Shown here in pieces: positions 46,089 through 58,397 of a stretch of 64,000 nt of DNA (within the stretch, counting starts at the first letter, position 1; each line of letters starts with the position of its first letter). The position numbers and the translations under genes are program-made. The notes under the pieces were generated by a model. It saw nothing but the letters and a program-made list of their open reading frames with translations. It ran no database searches and had not been told where the DNA came from. The DNA is taken from positions 126,244,754 to 126,308,753 of the forward strand of contig CP136061.1 in assembly GCA_032622095.1 (NCBI GenBank), read 5' to 3'. This stretch comes from Siphonodentalium dalli. Lineage: Eukaryota > Mollusca > Scaphopoda > Gadilida > Siphonodentaliidae.

Positions 46089-49000
46089 TCAGGCGCACTG
46101 AGATGAGGCGTGTGATGTTTTTTCCAGGAGGCTGCGACTTGTGGAACTGTCCTGGAGTAGCGATCCTACTTTTCGGAGTGCCCTTACGAATTCCTCCGAA
46201 TCGCTAGCGCACACAACAAAATCCTCAAGTTGGTTCCAGTCAATTATCGTTTTTACGAAAAATGAGTGTTTGTACTGGTCGCAGCTAGTACGCCTGAGTT
46301 GGAACGGCCATTTATTATTACAAACCTCCTTTTCGACTATGTTGGTAGAGATGTAATCCGAGAAATTTGTTGCAGTTATCTTTCTGCTTTCCTTTTTTGA
46401 GTTAGGAAGTCATGCACATCAAGAGCTGGCACCATCCCCTTCACTATCTTGTGGAACTGGGTCAGTCTTATTTCCTGGCGTCTTTCTTTGAGTGATGTTA
46501 GTTCCAGTTCACCAAGCATGTTGGTTACGGATACACACATTCGCCTGTAGTTGCTCTTGGTGAATCTGGCGCCACGTCTTTGTACTTTCTCAATTGATGT
46601 TATGTCCTTTTTTCGTGTGGTCCCAAAGCGTCTGTCTGACTAGGGGTATGCATGCTGTTTGTTTTACATTTCTCCGGTGCGTGTCTGATGTTCCTGCGGA
46701 GAAGTCCAAGAGTGCAGTTGCTATTTTGGTTATTTTTCTCACATGTGATGACCATGATTTATCGTCGGTGATGGTTAATCCGAGATATTGGTGTGCCATT
46801 ATTTAGTTGGTACATGTGCGGTGATCGATTCCGAATGCTCATGATGAAACATTTTGATGTGTTAAATCGCATTCCCCATGTATTTGCCCAATCTTCAAGA
46901 GCTTTCAGATAATTCTGGAGGATCTTGTGGTCATCTTGTTTGTGGATGTTTCTATATATGAGACAGTCATCTACGAAGAGTCTTATTTGGGAATTTACGC
47001 AGTTTGGTATGTCGTTTGCATGTACGAGGAACAGGAGGGGACCCAGTAGGGGGCCCTGTGGAACTCCAGATTCCACTGGTAGGTACGAAGAGAAGGCTCC
47101 TTCAACTGCTACCCGCATGCGCCTATTTGTCAGGAAAGATGTCAGCCAATCTAGTATGTTGTTTCGGATCCCGTAATTTTCAAGCTTCTGCAGTAATTTG
47201 CTGTGGGGCACTGTATCGAATGCTTTGGAGTAGTCCAATATGGCTACATCGGTTTGAATTTTCTTGTCATATGATGATAGTAGATCCTCAGTTGTTGTTG
47301 TTAGAAGTTTTGTGACACACGAGTAGCCTCTCCTAAAGCCATGACTTAATTTTGTTAAGGTGTTTGTCCAGATGGTCTAGGATGTGGCGGCATATTATGT
47401 GCTCCATTATTTTGTAGGATACTGATGTTAGCGATACGGGACGATAGTTTTCCGCTTTGTGGACATCACCTTTTTTGAAAATCGGTGCGATGTTTGCATC
47501 TCTCCAATCCTGTGATAGTTCTCCTGACCTCAAAGACTTCGAGAATATGTATGTCAGTCCGGGTGCTATGGTTGTTGCACACATTTTCAAGACCTTGTTG
47601 GGGATGTCGTCCGTCCGGAAGCCTTTCCTGGTATTACATCTTTCAGCAAATTTTCTACGCCTTGGATAGATATATTTAGGTCTTCTATTGATGGTTTGCT
47701 GGGTGGTAGTTTTATATCGGCTTGGCTTGAGCCTTTTGTGAACACAGACCGGAACTGGTTGTTTAGAATTTCGGCCTTTCGTTCTGGCTCGTTGGTTAGG
47801 CTACCATGTTCTTTCAGTGGAGCTACGCCGGTGTTATCTCTTCTCGCTTTTAGGTAGTTCCAGAATGGTTTTGTGTTGTTTTCTGCCAAGCCCTCTTCTA
47901 CTACTTTGTTCGCGTGCTTCCATTCAGCCCGCCTTAACTCTCGACGACAAGTTTTGTTTGGAATTTGCGGTATTTGTTCCACTTTTGCTGTTATTTTGCT
48001 TGTTTGTGGAATTTAGCCTCTTTTTTTTGCATTTTGATCATTTTCCGATCCAGCTAGGGTAGTTGGTTTCTTCTTCTGCCAGATGTTGGGATGTGTTTGT
48101 CCATGAGTTTGTTTATTCCATCTCTGAACGACTCGCAGATGGTGTTTATATTGGCGTTCCCTGGTAGTGTTCTCAGCTCTTCTGATAGTATCCTAATATC
48201 CAAGGAGAGGCTGGTCCATTCTGCTTTCTTAAATGCATAACGTTTCCTTGTTTGGCTCTTCTCTTGTCGGTATGGTGTAATTGGGCAGTCGGTGACTAGC
48301 ATTTCGTGATCGGAGAAACCTGGTATGCTCTGTGAGGTCTTTATCAGTGAGGCATTGTTTGTAAGTACCCTGTCAAGGAGGTTGTTTTCTCGGGTTGTAT
48401 TTCTGTGGATTTGAGTCAGTCCTTTCCGGATGCACATATCTAATAGCGCTCGTTGAACATCAGCGTCTGCTGCTCCGGGTGTTACGCAGAGTTTCTCCCA
48501 GTCAATGCGCGGGCAGTTGAAGTCTCCGCCAAGGATGACATTTTTGTATCCCTTCTCCTGCACTAGATCCAAGGACGTCTCCAGTTTGTTCAGGTCATCC
48601 ATATTCCGGTGTGCCATGTAGAAACCCCCAACGTAGAAGGATTCGCTGTTAGGTGTAGTTATTAGCGCCCATTCCAGCTCACAGTCAGTTATGAGGTCAA
48701 GTTGTTCGACCGCCGTCAGCTCTTCGTGTGTGGCGATAAAGACGCCACATCATCTGGAACCTCTGTCATTTCGCAGCACTTTATAGTCAGTCGGAAAGAC
48801 AATCGTTGCGGAATTGATGGCATCTGGTTCTGGTGGCTTTCCTGGACGGATGCCTTTAAGCCAGGATTCTGTTCCCAGGATAATGTCAGGTTTTGTGTAG
48901 AAAGCAGCTGTTTTTCTAACTCGGCTTTATTTTTCTGTGCACTTCTGCAGTTTACTGTAAGTAGTCGTAGATTTTCCTTCTCGTTTCCTGCTACTTTTTG

Positions 49001-49660
49001 ATCCGCTGGTGGAATATCGTTGTGCTTGTGATATATTTTTGAAGGCTCGGTTTTATTTATCGTGGAGACTGGGCTGCTTGTGTGCAATGGATCGAAGATG
49101 GTGGAGGTCGTGCTGTTAATTGTCGACTCAAAGCCGCTTCCTGGTTGATGGTCTATTGAGGAGCTGAATTCGTAACTGTGTAATGTGAAGCTGTCCGCAT
49201 TTATACTGTCGCATCTATTGCAGAACCACATTACATCACTGTTTTTCAGTTGTTCAAATTCGCCTGTGCAGAAATCCAAGCATGATCGGTGATACCAGAC
49301 ATCGCACTCGTCACAACAAACTCCCTTTGTTTCCCAGGTGACTCCAATCTCGCAGAACCCACTGGTATACATATATAATCTTCTTCCTTAGTCCCGGGTT
49401 TTGTTCGATCCCTGCGATGAGTAACAGAAGGAGTATTGAGTAACGCCGATCTTTTACGTTCGTTTGTTGGATCTTTGGCTGAGGTGTTTGGTTTCTGTTG
49501 GAATTTCAGCCTGAATGTTGCAACGCATACATATTTTACAATGATGTTCATGTGAGGTGTCCCTGGTACAGGTTTCTGGATTGTTAAGATCAAGCAGATG
49601 AGTAGGGTAGGCAGCAAGCTCATCTGTGTATGTGGTCTTTTCCTCGTTCTTTGTGCACGT
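46089..49660 (-). pseudogene. CR1 LINE ORF2: PHD finger, endonuclease, reverse transcriptase (broken)
   Basis: Read on the minus strand. A PHD-type zinc finger lies at 49210-49372 (CCDECDVWYHRSC, then WFCNRC). An AP-type endonuclease follows (LRLLTVNCRSAQ near 48980; ILGGDFNCPRIDWE near 48520; SDHEML near 48300). The reverse transcriptase comes next (SQDWRDANIAPIFKKGD near 47500; DYSKAFDTVPHSKLL near 47230; GVPQGPLLGPLLF near 47060; the catalytic FVDD at about 46955), then a C-terminal basic domain ending near 46089 (YKHSFFVKTIIDWNQL). PHD fused before the endonuclease is known in CR1-type elements. At least five frameshifts or stops make the copy dead. The catalytic FxDD is kept. Confidence 0.9.
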
Positions 49661-49756
49661 CGGCTAACATGGTTTCGTGTCAGCACAGCGCGGTCTAGCC
49701 CACACCCTGACACCCTGGCATAGCGCGGTCTAGCCCACACAGCTCAGGTGCGAAAC

Positions 49757-50563
49757 TCATGCTATACTCTCCAGCAATCGTTGGTCACACGATTTCTGAT
49801 CTTTCGCAGCCAGACTTAATGTGGTATCTGGGTGTATTCCGTCTTTTGTTAGACTGAATGAATGCTTTGTTACTGTACGGCTGGTGTTTTGACCTTGGTG
49901 GTTTTTGACTCTCTGCTTATATGTTCTAGCCAGGTCGCAGGAGAATTCTGGGGAGCGAGATCCAATACTCCTTTTGAGGTCCTTGACAGCTTTATTTAAG
50001 TTTCTGATGATGTTTGCTAGCTGTGTGTCTTGGTTTCCAATATTGGGAAGGTTTGGTATGGTGGGATACCTTCTTTTGTCTCTCTGGTGTTTCAACGTTG
50101 CTCTTTCCACAACAGATTTGTTCCATTCAGTAATTGAATACACTGGTGTCTAAAGAATGGTGATTTGAGCTCCGCGGTGTCGTCTAACAGTATCAATTAC
50201 TTGTTGGTATCGTTGGATTACTTCCCTGACCGTTATGGTTGGGTCTAATGATGAAAACCCGTGCCTGCCCAAGCTGGCAAGGTCACATGTGCCTGTGATC
50301 AGGTAGAAGTGGACAGGGTGGTCAGTTGATTCTTTTACAATGTCTGCGATGTTACTGCTGAGCCAGGTGTTTTTATTGGTTGAGTTTGCCCCTGATGCTG
50401 GGTGCCAGCCGAATGCTTTTTCGACGTTATCCTCTTTGTTTCAAACTTCTTGCAGGTAACGTACTTTGCTGTCCCCAATGACAAACGGCTTGTGTGTCTT
50501 CCTTCCTCCTGGACAGACTCTCTGTGTGTGATTTAGGTACTTATTCAGCTTTGATAGAGACAT
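49757..50563 (-). pseudogene. CR1 LINE ORF1 with SGNH esterase-like domain (broken)
   Basis: Starts MSLSKLNKYLNHTQRVCPGG at 50563. The nucleophile block KPFVIGDSKVRYL has the Gly-Asp-Ser motif of SGNH hydrolases (near 50480). HPVHFYLITGTCDLASLG is a core strand and turn. The C-terminal SLTKDGIHPDTTLS (near 49840) carries the Asp-x-x-His pair that completes the catalytic triad. In-frame stops at about 50440 and 50153 divide it. Esterase domains in CR1 ORF1 proteins are established. A coiled, basic segment (KAVKDLKRSIGSRS) lies between the two catalytic parts. The triad residues are still readable despite the breaks. Confidence 0.78.
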
Positions 50564-50569
50564 AGGAAA

Positions 50570-51015
50570 CTTATTGTGTACAGTTTGGTTATAAGACTAG
50601 TTAATGGGGTCCGTGCCAGCTCTAGTTTGATTTTCCAGCGTGGTATTTAAGCAACACAATATCATATTATAAAAAAAACAATGTGTATTATCACAAACAG
50701 TGTTTATCACAAAGTAGTGTGGTACTGAATCACGATGTGATCCATAACAACGGATGCATGTTCTGTCAAAATGCAACGAAAATGGGTGACTTATTTCTTG
50801 GCTGTTCGTTTTTGATGAAAAAACAACTTGTCAGATAATAGCCTTCTACGAATGTCTAGAATAACACTAGGGCACTCCGATATAGTCACAATCGCGAACA
50901 AGAAATGTCACATAATTCGCATTTAGCGATAACTTTTCAATATTTTGTTTAGCAATTTGAAGAAAAAAACGACTTTCCGGTCATGCGCGCGCACCTCTGA
51001 CCTTCAATCGGTGTG
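50570..51015. other. No recognisable feature
   Basis: Possible CR1 5' leader at its left; nothing else seen. Confidence 0.35.
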
Positions 51016-51019
51016 AACA

Positions 51020-52145
51020 TCACCGACACTGACGATTGGGTATATGAAGATGGATTCAAGCACATATGTTCCAAACCCATTGCGATGTTTTAAATGACCA
51101 GGAACATTGTACAAGTAAAGAAACCATATATGCACCCCATTCGTTCAATTTCTGGATTTCTGGGCATGATCATAAGGATTGTACGAATCTTTAAAACATG
51201 TCAGACTGTCAAGTTTAACATGCTGCAATGGATCGTGCATGTCCCATTTTTGTACTATGGACTCAAGATTCAACGATGTAAGCTGAGAAGCATCTGTCAC
51301 ATGAAGATGTTAAGAAACTAGTTGGTCGTCGACCATCCATTCCACAGGTCACATAATCAGCGATTGTGTCTACAAAGACTTGTTTAATGCCAGCACTCAG
51401 ACACCAAACTCGTCAGTATATCACCACCAACACAAGTTGAGGCAACTGATATTATTCCAGAGCCTGTGACGCAGGTCATGGATACAGCTTCTGCCGTTGA
51501 GACATTTCCCCCGAAACAAACTATACAAGTCGATCATATTGTTCCAATCCAAAACTAGCCTGTTGCTTCGAAACAAAACTGGCCAATGTCACTCCAACGT
51601 TTCGACTCTCAGAAAGAGAAATACATCTTTCAGCTTTCAAAGTTTGATGAGAAACGATTAACTCTTAACGACAAGAAACAGTATTTGTGGATTGAGGCTG
51701 TCGGTTGGGTAAAGGATGACATTCTGTCTCACCCACCGACATTCAGCTCATATATAATTCAGCTTGATAAAGGTTCATGCACGATTCGTCAAATATTATA
51801 AACACCTTGTCAATGCAACATCTGATTTTAGAAACTGCTTTACATATTTCGATGTGCAACCTTGGTAATTTATTTTATTAATTGCCATTTTGTATAGTAC
51901 TAATTTTTGAGTTTTTTATTATTCTTGCACACCAGTCAGTTCTTGAATTTGTATTCTTGACTCCAATCGGAATAATTTCCTTTTCGGTGCTTTTATTGTG
52001 CAGAGCTCATTGTTTTAATCTAATCAGCTGTCTGGTTTATCTACACAGTTGCTTCGCTACGATTTATTTTATGCCCGATTCTGCTATTGGTCGTGATATG
52101 GCCTAACGACTAAAACGACGTTAAACATGCAATCAACCAATCGCA
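51020..52145 (+). pseudogene. I/Jockey-type LINE relic L4: ORF1 joined to the 3' tail, ORF2 missing
   Basis: TSPTLTIGYMKMDSSTYVPN followed by PLRCFK (about 51020-51095) is the conserved approach to the zinc knuckle. A broken second Cys/His cluster follows, then RRPSIPQVT (about 51330). Next comes a fairly intact C-terminal part (TDIIPEPVTQVMDTASAVET at about 51440, then the 51586-51801 frame). About 90 bp later the LINE 3' tail begins and ends at GGTCGTGATATGGCCTAACG and CAATCAACCAATC (52091-52145). No endonuclease or reverse transcriptase lies between. It is either an internal deletion or a gag-only non-autonomous form. Confidence 0.65.
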
Positions 52146-52149
52146 AGTA

Positions 52150-52726
52150 GATAGTATGAAAAATGTGTACCGAGAAAATAAGTATGCGTCCATACGAAGT
52201 AGAAATGTTTACCCGCATGACATCAAGGGTTCTCCTTTTTCGGCCAATTATTTAGATTTTTGCTTTAGCAGCATAACTAACACAATTCGAGAGCTTATAA
52301 TTAACTGAATGGTGGCTTATATATATACCAGGAATAGATTAAATATCGATTCATTGGACTGCGTGACGAACATCTCTTATCTGGGACATCTTATTCAAGG
52401 CCGCGAGAAAATAAATATTTATCAAAAATCGACTCAAGTGAAATATGTGTTACCTCCAAGGCCGTAGAAATAGTAATTTAGGGTCGTTAAGTCAGCATCT
52501 TTCAGCGTCTTACAATTGGTTAGGTTAGTTTTATGACTAATGTTGTGTGAGGGATATATGTCATAATTCATCATTAGTGTTCTATGTTGAGCTAATAGCA
52601 CACTTTAGCACTAATATAGTGCGTACCACATTCTCGTGTTTCACTGTTTATCCTGAAATGTTCTGCTGCTGCCAATTTGTTGAGCTGAGTTGTGAATTTT
52701 TCTTTTAAATCTGACAGTTAAACAAA
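52150..52726. other. No recognisable feature
   Basis: No supported gene or repeat. Confidence 0.4.
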
Positions 52727-52730
52727 TTAA

Positions 52731-53253
52731 AGGTACGGGTGGCGTTCGTTGCAGAAATATTAATATTTGTTCAAATCGCCATCAACAGAAGGAATATTAA
52801 CATATATATAGTTTTGTTCATATGACAAACATAATCAGCGCGTAAATAGTATATTGTCGCCAAGACGTACGATGGTGTACGTAAACAAGAACCTGCTCGT
52901 GTTGCAGAAGGTTTGCTTCTGTTTACATAACACAGCGCAATTTTATTGGTAATCACACATAAATGATATAAACGCTCTTTATTATTTCCATATCAGGAAA
53001 ACAGTAACAAATAACGCTCTTTATGTTTACCATATCCGGATCTAAACAAAAGCCAGGTTATGTAACGTTTTTTTGTTGCTTTTGTTTACATAACAAAGGA
53101 AAAACATTTGACAATAACATACTGTTTATACCATATCTCTGATTTGTATAAGAACAAAGTCTGTTTATATTGTACTATTCTTTCTGTTTATGTCGGTTTT
53201 TGACGGAGCTGAATATTTTAACAGCATACGCACCACCAACACCGCCCGTATCT
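52731..53253 (-). mobile_element. M-family MITE, copy M10
   Basis: Full length, with perfect TTAA at 52727-52730 and 53254-53257. Both termini are intact. Confidence 0.9.
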
Positions 53254-53492
53254 TTAAAACATAACAAGCGAATTCCAACTCCGAGCCTAGCTGTTAGCGT
53301 CATGTAGCTGCTTTCGATGAGCAAAGTTAGCATTGCCTTTCGGTACATGTATGATCTCGTATCACCCTCGACCAAGATCACAATACGTCATTGGTTTCAA
53401 TCACAGTTCCACTAGTATTAATTTAGTCACCCGAAAGAGTTCCTCGTTGTTTGAGCATCATTAACAAATAATTATGCAGCCTGTCTGTGTTA

Positions 53493-53658
53493 CACTGTAT
53501 CCTATTTTGTGATTGGTCAACTGGCCCAATTTGGTCACCCGGTTTACATCCCAATAATGAAGAGATTTATCGAGTGTAACACGAACAGGAAGTTACAAAT
53601 TGTTGACCTAATCACTAAAAGCTGTCAGCAGAATAATTGGGCGTGCTTTTCAAAGTTC
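53493..53658 (+). repeat. S repeat, copy S3
   Basis: Independent copy of the repeat in the 17-20 kb duplication, with an insertion around ATGAAGAGATTTATCGAG. It ends GGGCGTGCTTTTCAAAGTTC like S1 and S2. Confidence 0.7.
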
Positions 53659-53843
53659 AACCGAATTGCATCTGAAGCAAGTTATTTATATCGATCACGT
53701 TAGTCTAAGAGTTTAGAAATCCTATATCGGGCTGACTTAATGTGCTGCGTGGGCTAGTCTCAAATTATCGGCCATTTTGTGAAAATAAATAAGAATACAA
53801 TCATTTTTTTATGGGAACAAATCATCAGAAAGCTATATTAATA

Positions 53844-53936
53844 TAAGAAATTAATGTAGTGTGTGTGTTATTGTGGGATACGGTACTGCGCCGTATTCTC
53901 CAATACCACTCACACACACACTACATTAATTTCTTA
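53844..53936. repeat. 93-bp hairpin
   Basis: TAAGAAATTAATGTAGTGTG and its complement form the outer stem. The arms continue inward with GT/AC repeats and a weaker inner stem around ATACGG. Confidence 0.8.
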
Positions 53937-54347
53937 AATATAACTGCGGTGGGGTATCATTATGCAATACCGAAAAGGTTACTTTACCAGGAATCGATGG
54001 TACACATATTCGCAAAAAGTGGTTAAGGGTACAATTCGACTGCGTGCTCAAATTGACGTCTGTTCTTTGATATCAGTTTCAACTATTTGCATGGAAAATC
54101 TTTTGCCAACAGCTATATGAATCCAAACAGTCTGAATTAAAATTAGTTTTAATTTGGGAATCAATTAAAATAACTCAACTTCTTCGCAATTGGCATGTGT
54201 GAAAAGTCATGACTGTCTGTAAAACACTGTAAAGCTACATTACCGATCGAATTCCAATTCCAATAAGATACCATAATAGCGTAAAGGAATAAACATTGGA
54301 TAACGACAAAACATTGAAAAATATCGAAAACGCAGATTTAGACTTAA

Positions 54348-54863
54348 AGGATGGCGTTCGTTGCAGAAATATTCATATTTGTTCAAATCGCCATCAACAG
54401 AAGGAATATTAAAATACATATAGTTTTGCTCATATGCCAAACATAATAAGCGCGTAAACAGTATATTGTCGTCAAGAGGTACGATGGTGTACGTAAACAA
54501 GAGCCTGCTCGTGTTATAGAAGTTTTGCTTCTGTTTACATAACACAGCTCAATTCTATTGGTTAATCACACACAAATGATATAAACGCTCTTTGTTTTTT
54601 ACATATCAGGAAAACAGTACCAAATAAGGGTCTTTATGTTTACCATATCCGGATCTAAACAAAAGCCAGAAAACGTAACGTTTTTTGCTTTTGTTTAAAT
54701 AACAAAGGAACAAAAATTGACAATAACATACTGTTTATGCCATATTTCTGATTGGCATAAGAACAAAGTCTGTCTATATTTTACTATTTTTTTCTGCCTA
54801 TGGCGGTTTTTGACGCAGGTGAATATTTTAACAGCATACCCACAGCCAACGACGCCCGTATCT
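54348..54863 (-). mobile_element. M-family MITE, copy M11
   Basis: Full length except for a 6-bp deletion in the left terminus (AGGATGGCGTTCG). TTAA at 54344-54347 and 54864-54867. Same orientation as M10, 1.1 kb away. Confidence 0.9.
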
Positions 54864-55087
54864 TTAAATATTTGATTGTATGATGAGCGATGTTTGTTGA
54901 CAACTCGCAGTAGCAATAATATTTACATAATAATAGTTTCAACATGGAAAAAATCGTTATTGAGGAATTACTTATACCCAACATGGGAGACAATGCGATC
55001 GATTTCCCAATATTCTTATTGGTGGTGATCAAGTTACAGATATTCATTATTTCTCACATCTACCCACTGCGAATGCCTTACGTCCAT

Positions 55088-55460
55088 TCAAGACACCCCT
55101 CCAAATGAATTATAGAGCATTCCAATGTATACTTTAATCCTTGCTATACTAAATGGATTCTCCAATTCACTTCGGAATGGTCTGTTGTTCAACTGGGGGG
55201 GGGGGGGGGGGGGGGGTTCGAGAAATACAAGCCGACGACAGACAATACAAGTTCAGAGTGAGTCCTATTTATTGGAGGGAAATGTTCAAATAATAAGTTC
55301 AACAAACGTTTGTTGAACTTATTATCTGAACATTTCCTGTATGATAATCACTCGTCGATGATGCTTTAGTATAGAAAGGTTAATGAATGAATTGGAGAAC
55401 ACATTCAATAAAAAATATAAAGGGTTAACATTCATGTGTACGTTGTTCGTAGCTCATAAA
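55088..55460. repeat. Outlying unit of the 280-bp repeat with poly-G and a hairpin
   Basis: ACACCCCTCCAAATGAAT at 55092 starts a unit like those of the array at 55954. It is disrupted by a 22-G run (55195-55216). A near-perfect hairpin lies at 55278-55337, GGAAATGTTCAAATAATAAG against its complement. A diverged version of that hairpin is at 55838-55899. Confidence 0.65.
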
Positions 55461-55953
55461 TTAAAAGGCAGTTAATTCATTTAAAAATATAATGCAAAAC
55501 AAAACAAAATACATGTTAAAAATGTCATAACAAACACTGTTAATTTGTAGTTATTGCTGCGCTGGGTTTTTCATAACTTACGGTATTTGTACTTGGATAG
55601 CAAGTGATGCCAAATATTCAATGCAGGATCTTTCTTTAGTGTCTAAAAATAATGTCACGAGTTTCCGACCATTATTGGAAATGCTATCAGAGTAATTTGA
55701 TATAGCTTCGGACTAAAGATGGCTTATGAAAGAATAAATATGAGAGGGGGACTCATGTCCACTTCACAATTTAAATAAAAAATTACGCCCCTTTAACACT
55801 TTCTTCACTAAATACTCATTGGTGTATAGTTCTCATAGGAAATGTGCAGATAATAAGTTAAATATGTCGTTTGTTGAATTTATTACCTGAACATTTACCA
55901 CCAATGAATATGAATCATTCAGCACGTGTATTATAGTTTCGTCTTGATATCAT

Positions 55954-56765
55954 CAACGCCCCTCCAAATGAATACAATAGACCATTCCAATATATATCTA
56001 TATAACTTGGTGGGATGATCCAGTTTGAATAGAAAGTGTTATATATCACAGTGAATTTCAAATTTCCAGCAGGAAACACCTGGAATTATGTGTACCCATT
56101 CCCAAATTTCAGTGGAAACTACGATTTTCGTCACTTTCTGAAAGTCTGTCGTATGTGTTGTTGGTGAATAATCGTGCACGACAGAGTTCAGTCATCTCGC
56201 TACGCTGCCCGATCACTGCCATCCAAGTCCTCAACACCCCTCCAAATGAATAAAATAGACACATTCCAATGTATATCTCTATTATATATCTTAATGGGAG
56301 AATCCACTTATTATAGAAAAGGTGAAACATGATATGGTGAGCGTCAAATTTCCAACAGGAGATACCTGGAATTATGTGTACACATTCCCACATCTCAGTG
56401 GAAACTGCCGCGTCACATTCTGAAAGTGTGCCATATCTGTTCCACTTCCCGTTTGTTGATGGGCAAGCAGCAAGGGAGAGTTCAGTCATCTCCCTACGCT
56501 GCCCGACGACCACTGCCATCCTCAACACCCCTCCAAATGAATGAAAAGAACATTCCAATGGTTATCTGTATGACTGAATATGAGAATCCATTAAGCATAG
56601 TAAAGGTTAAATATCATACAGTGAATGTCCAATTCCCACATGTCAGTGGAAACTACGTTCTTCATCACATTCTGAAAGTGTGCCGTATGTGTTCCAGTTC
56701 CCATTTGTTGGTTAGCAAACTGCACGGCCGAGTTCAGTTCTCTCGCTCTCTGACCACTGCCAGAA
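55954..56765. repeat. Tandem array of three 280-290-bp units
   Basis: Units start at 55954, 56232 and 56523 with CAACRCCCCTCCAAATGAAT. They share CCTGGAATTATGTGTACMCA, TCAGTGGAAACTRC and ACATTCTGAAAGTGTGCC-like blocks. Frames of about 150 codons run through the array on both strands because the unit length keeps them open; no domain is seen. Confidence 0.85.
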
Positions 56766-57880
56766 CATGCACGTCCGAACTATTTAAAGGAAAACACACC
56801 CTTACAAAATGGAAGCCTTGTTCGATACCGCCTCAGACGAAACATCAACAAAATCGTACGTATATTTCAGTTTTTTTTCACGATTAATATCGCATGAATA
56901 GAGATTACCGAAACTGATATCCACACATGTACAACAGAGAATGTTCCTTTAAACAGATTGTTTGAAATCATGCATTGGCTTATACAAACACGTGGAAATC
57001 AATCTACGGCAATCAGCGCATGTGGACATATATTCAGTTGCACTATTTTGCCATCAAACATCGGATGTCTCGACTACTATACAACAATATATGGTAATTG
57101 TTTTGTAATATAGGCAGTTTGGTTTGTTAGAACATTACAAAACAAGAAAACCATAGTCAGAAATGGTAACGCCTCCAAGATCATATTATTAGCCATAAAT
57201 ATAAATTATAATATAAAATATATTGTTACATTAATGCACCGCCTCAGAATTCCGTTAAAATAACTAATCCTTCAAATTATTACAAAAAACTACGGCTTAT
57301 TACTGCAGGTTTTTCATTCACCAAACCAGAAAGCTTCTAAATGCGGATCAAAAATTGTGTTCCCGCCATAAAATCTTCGAAGTGTGCATGGCCCAGCCAT
57401 TGTTCATACCTAAACATCGAACGCAGTTAACGCGGTCATAATAGTTACACACTGCAACTATAAGACATCCAGCGAATTCACACCCCACGAAAACCCGAAA
57501 TGTGTTGTCCTGCGAGATATCCCATCGTTATAGCTCAATTTGACACGGCCAGATTATCCTTCCTACAATATCCTAAAACAATAAAGCTTCTCAAATCATC
57601 AGCATAGTCAGTAGAACTTTCACGAACTTGGACATCCCAACTACAGCTTTTACCGGACTCGGGGTCGCAGTACAACTTTAACGCGTCCCAAAATAACCCG
57701 AAAAACAAATTATCTATTTATAAAATCCCCATGGGACCACATATTTCTAAAATGTGTAGACCAGTATACACCGGTGGCGTTAATGAGTTGTTAACTATTG
57801 TAATTCAATTGAGTATTTGTCACTAAAAACAAGCATTCTGATTGGCCGAGAGCGGCTAACTTTCGTTTTCGATTCACCGA
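56766..57880. other. No recognisable feature
   Basis: No supported gene or repeat. Confidence 0.4.
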
Positions 57881-58075
57881 CATCGGCCGCTTCAGCATGC
57901 ATCAAATCTGAATGTAGCACGGTCAAATTTCATCGGCGCAGAACGAGTAGCGAAACGAGCACACCCGCGCGTTGTTGTCTATAGATACCGTTCATCGGCC
58001 GCTTCAGCGTGCATCAAATCTGAATGTGACACGTTACAATTTCATCGGCGCAGAACGGAGTAGCGAAACGAGCCA
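57881..58075. repeat. 112-bp-period direct repeat pair, CpG-rich
   Basis: CATCGGCCGCTTCAGCATGC starts at 57881 and again at 57993, and both units end GAGTAGCGAAACGAGC. An upstream CTGATTGGCCGAGAGCGG adds a CCAAT-box-like sequence. CpG density is well above the surroundings. It might be regulatory, but nothing downstream shows a transcript. Confidence 0.7.
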
Positions 58076-58251
58076 ACCAGCCCCACAGGAAATGGTTACG
58101 GAGCAGTGTTCCGAGTAACGCAATGAACAAACCCAATGATTTGTGCACGGTGACAACGGCGAAATGAAAGTCTCGATTCGTGTCATGAAAATGACTAAAT
58201 GATACTTTTTATACAGTTTTTTGCAAATTCCTTGCTAGATCGAATTACAAT

Positions 58252-58397
58252 GGAGATAAACGTACCCTGTTTCGTTGTACATTTTGGGATTCGAGCATGA
58301 AAACAGTTTGTGAACTCGCCGGCAAGCCGGCTCGTTCACAAACTGTTTTCATGCTCGAATCCCAGAATGTACAACTCAACAGGGTATGTTTATCTCC
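58252..58397. repeat. 146-bp near-perfect palindrome in the gene 3' region
   Basis: Arms of about 70 bp from GGAGATAAAC to its complement, with CGAGCATGAAAACAGTTTGT inside and a centre of CGCCGGCAAGCCGGC. It lies about 125 bp beyond the stop codon of the minus-strand gene, so it would form a strong hairpin in the 3' UTR if transcribed. Confidence 0.85.

Larger units (their letters stand above)
46089..50563 (-). mobile_element. CR1-clade non-LTR retrotransposon, nearly full length
   Basis: About 4.5 kb holding ORF1 (50563 to 49757) and ORF2 (about 49660 to 46089) in the expected order. The 5' UTR, if present, would lie in 50564-50640; no 3' poly(A) or microsatellite tail is evident. A 20-bp repeat (GCGCGGTCTAGCCCACAC, at about 49689 and 49723) sits between the ORFs. 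CR1 elements move by target-primed reverse transcription and are usually 5'-truncated, so a copy retaining ORF1 is uncommon. Confidence 0.88.

Noticed and set aside
56109-56558. 149-codon minus and 153-codon plus frames in the 280-bp array
   Set aside because: Both strands are open over the same tandem units with no domain, a by-product of repeat structure.
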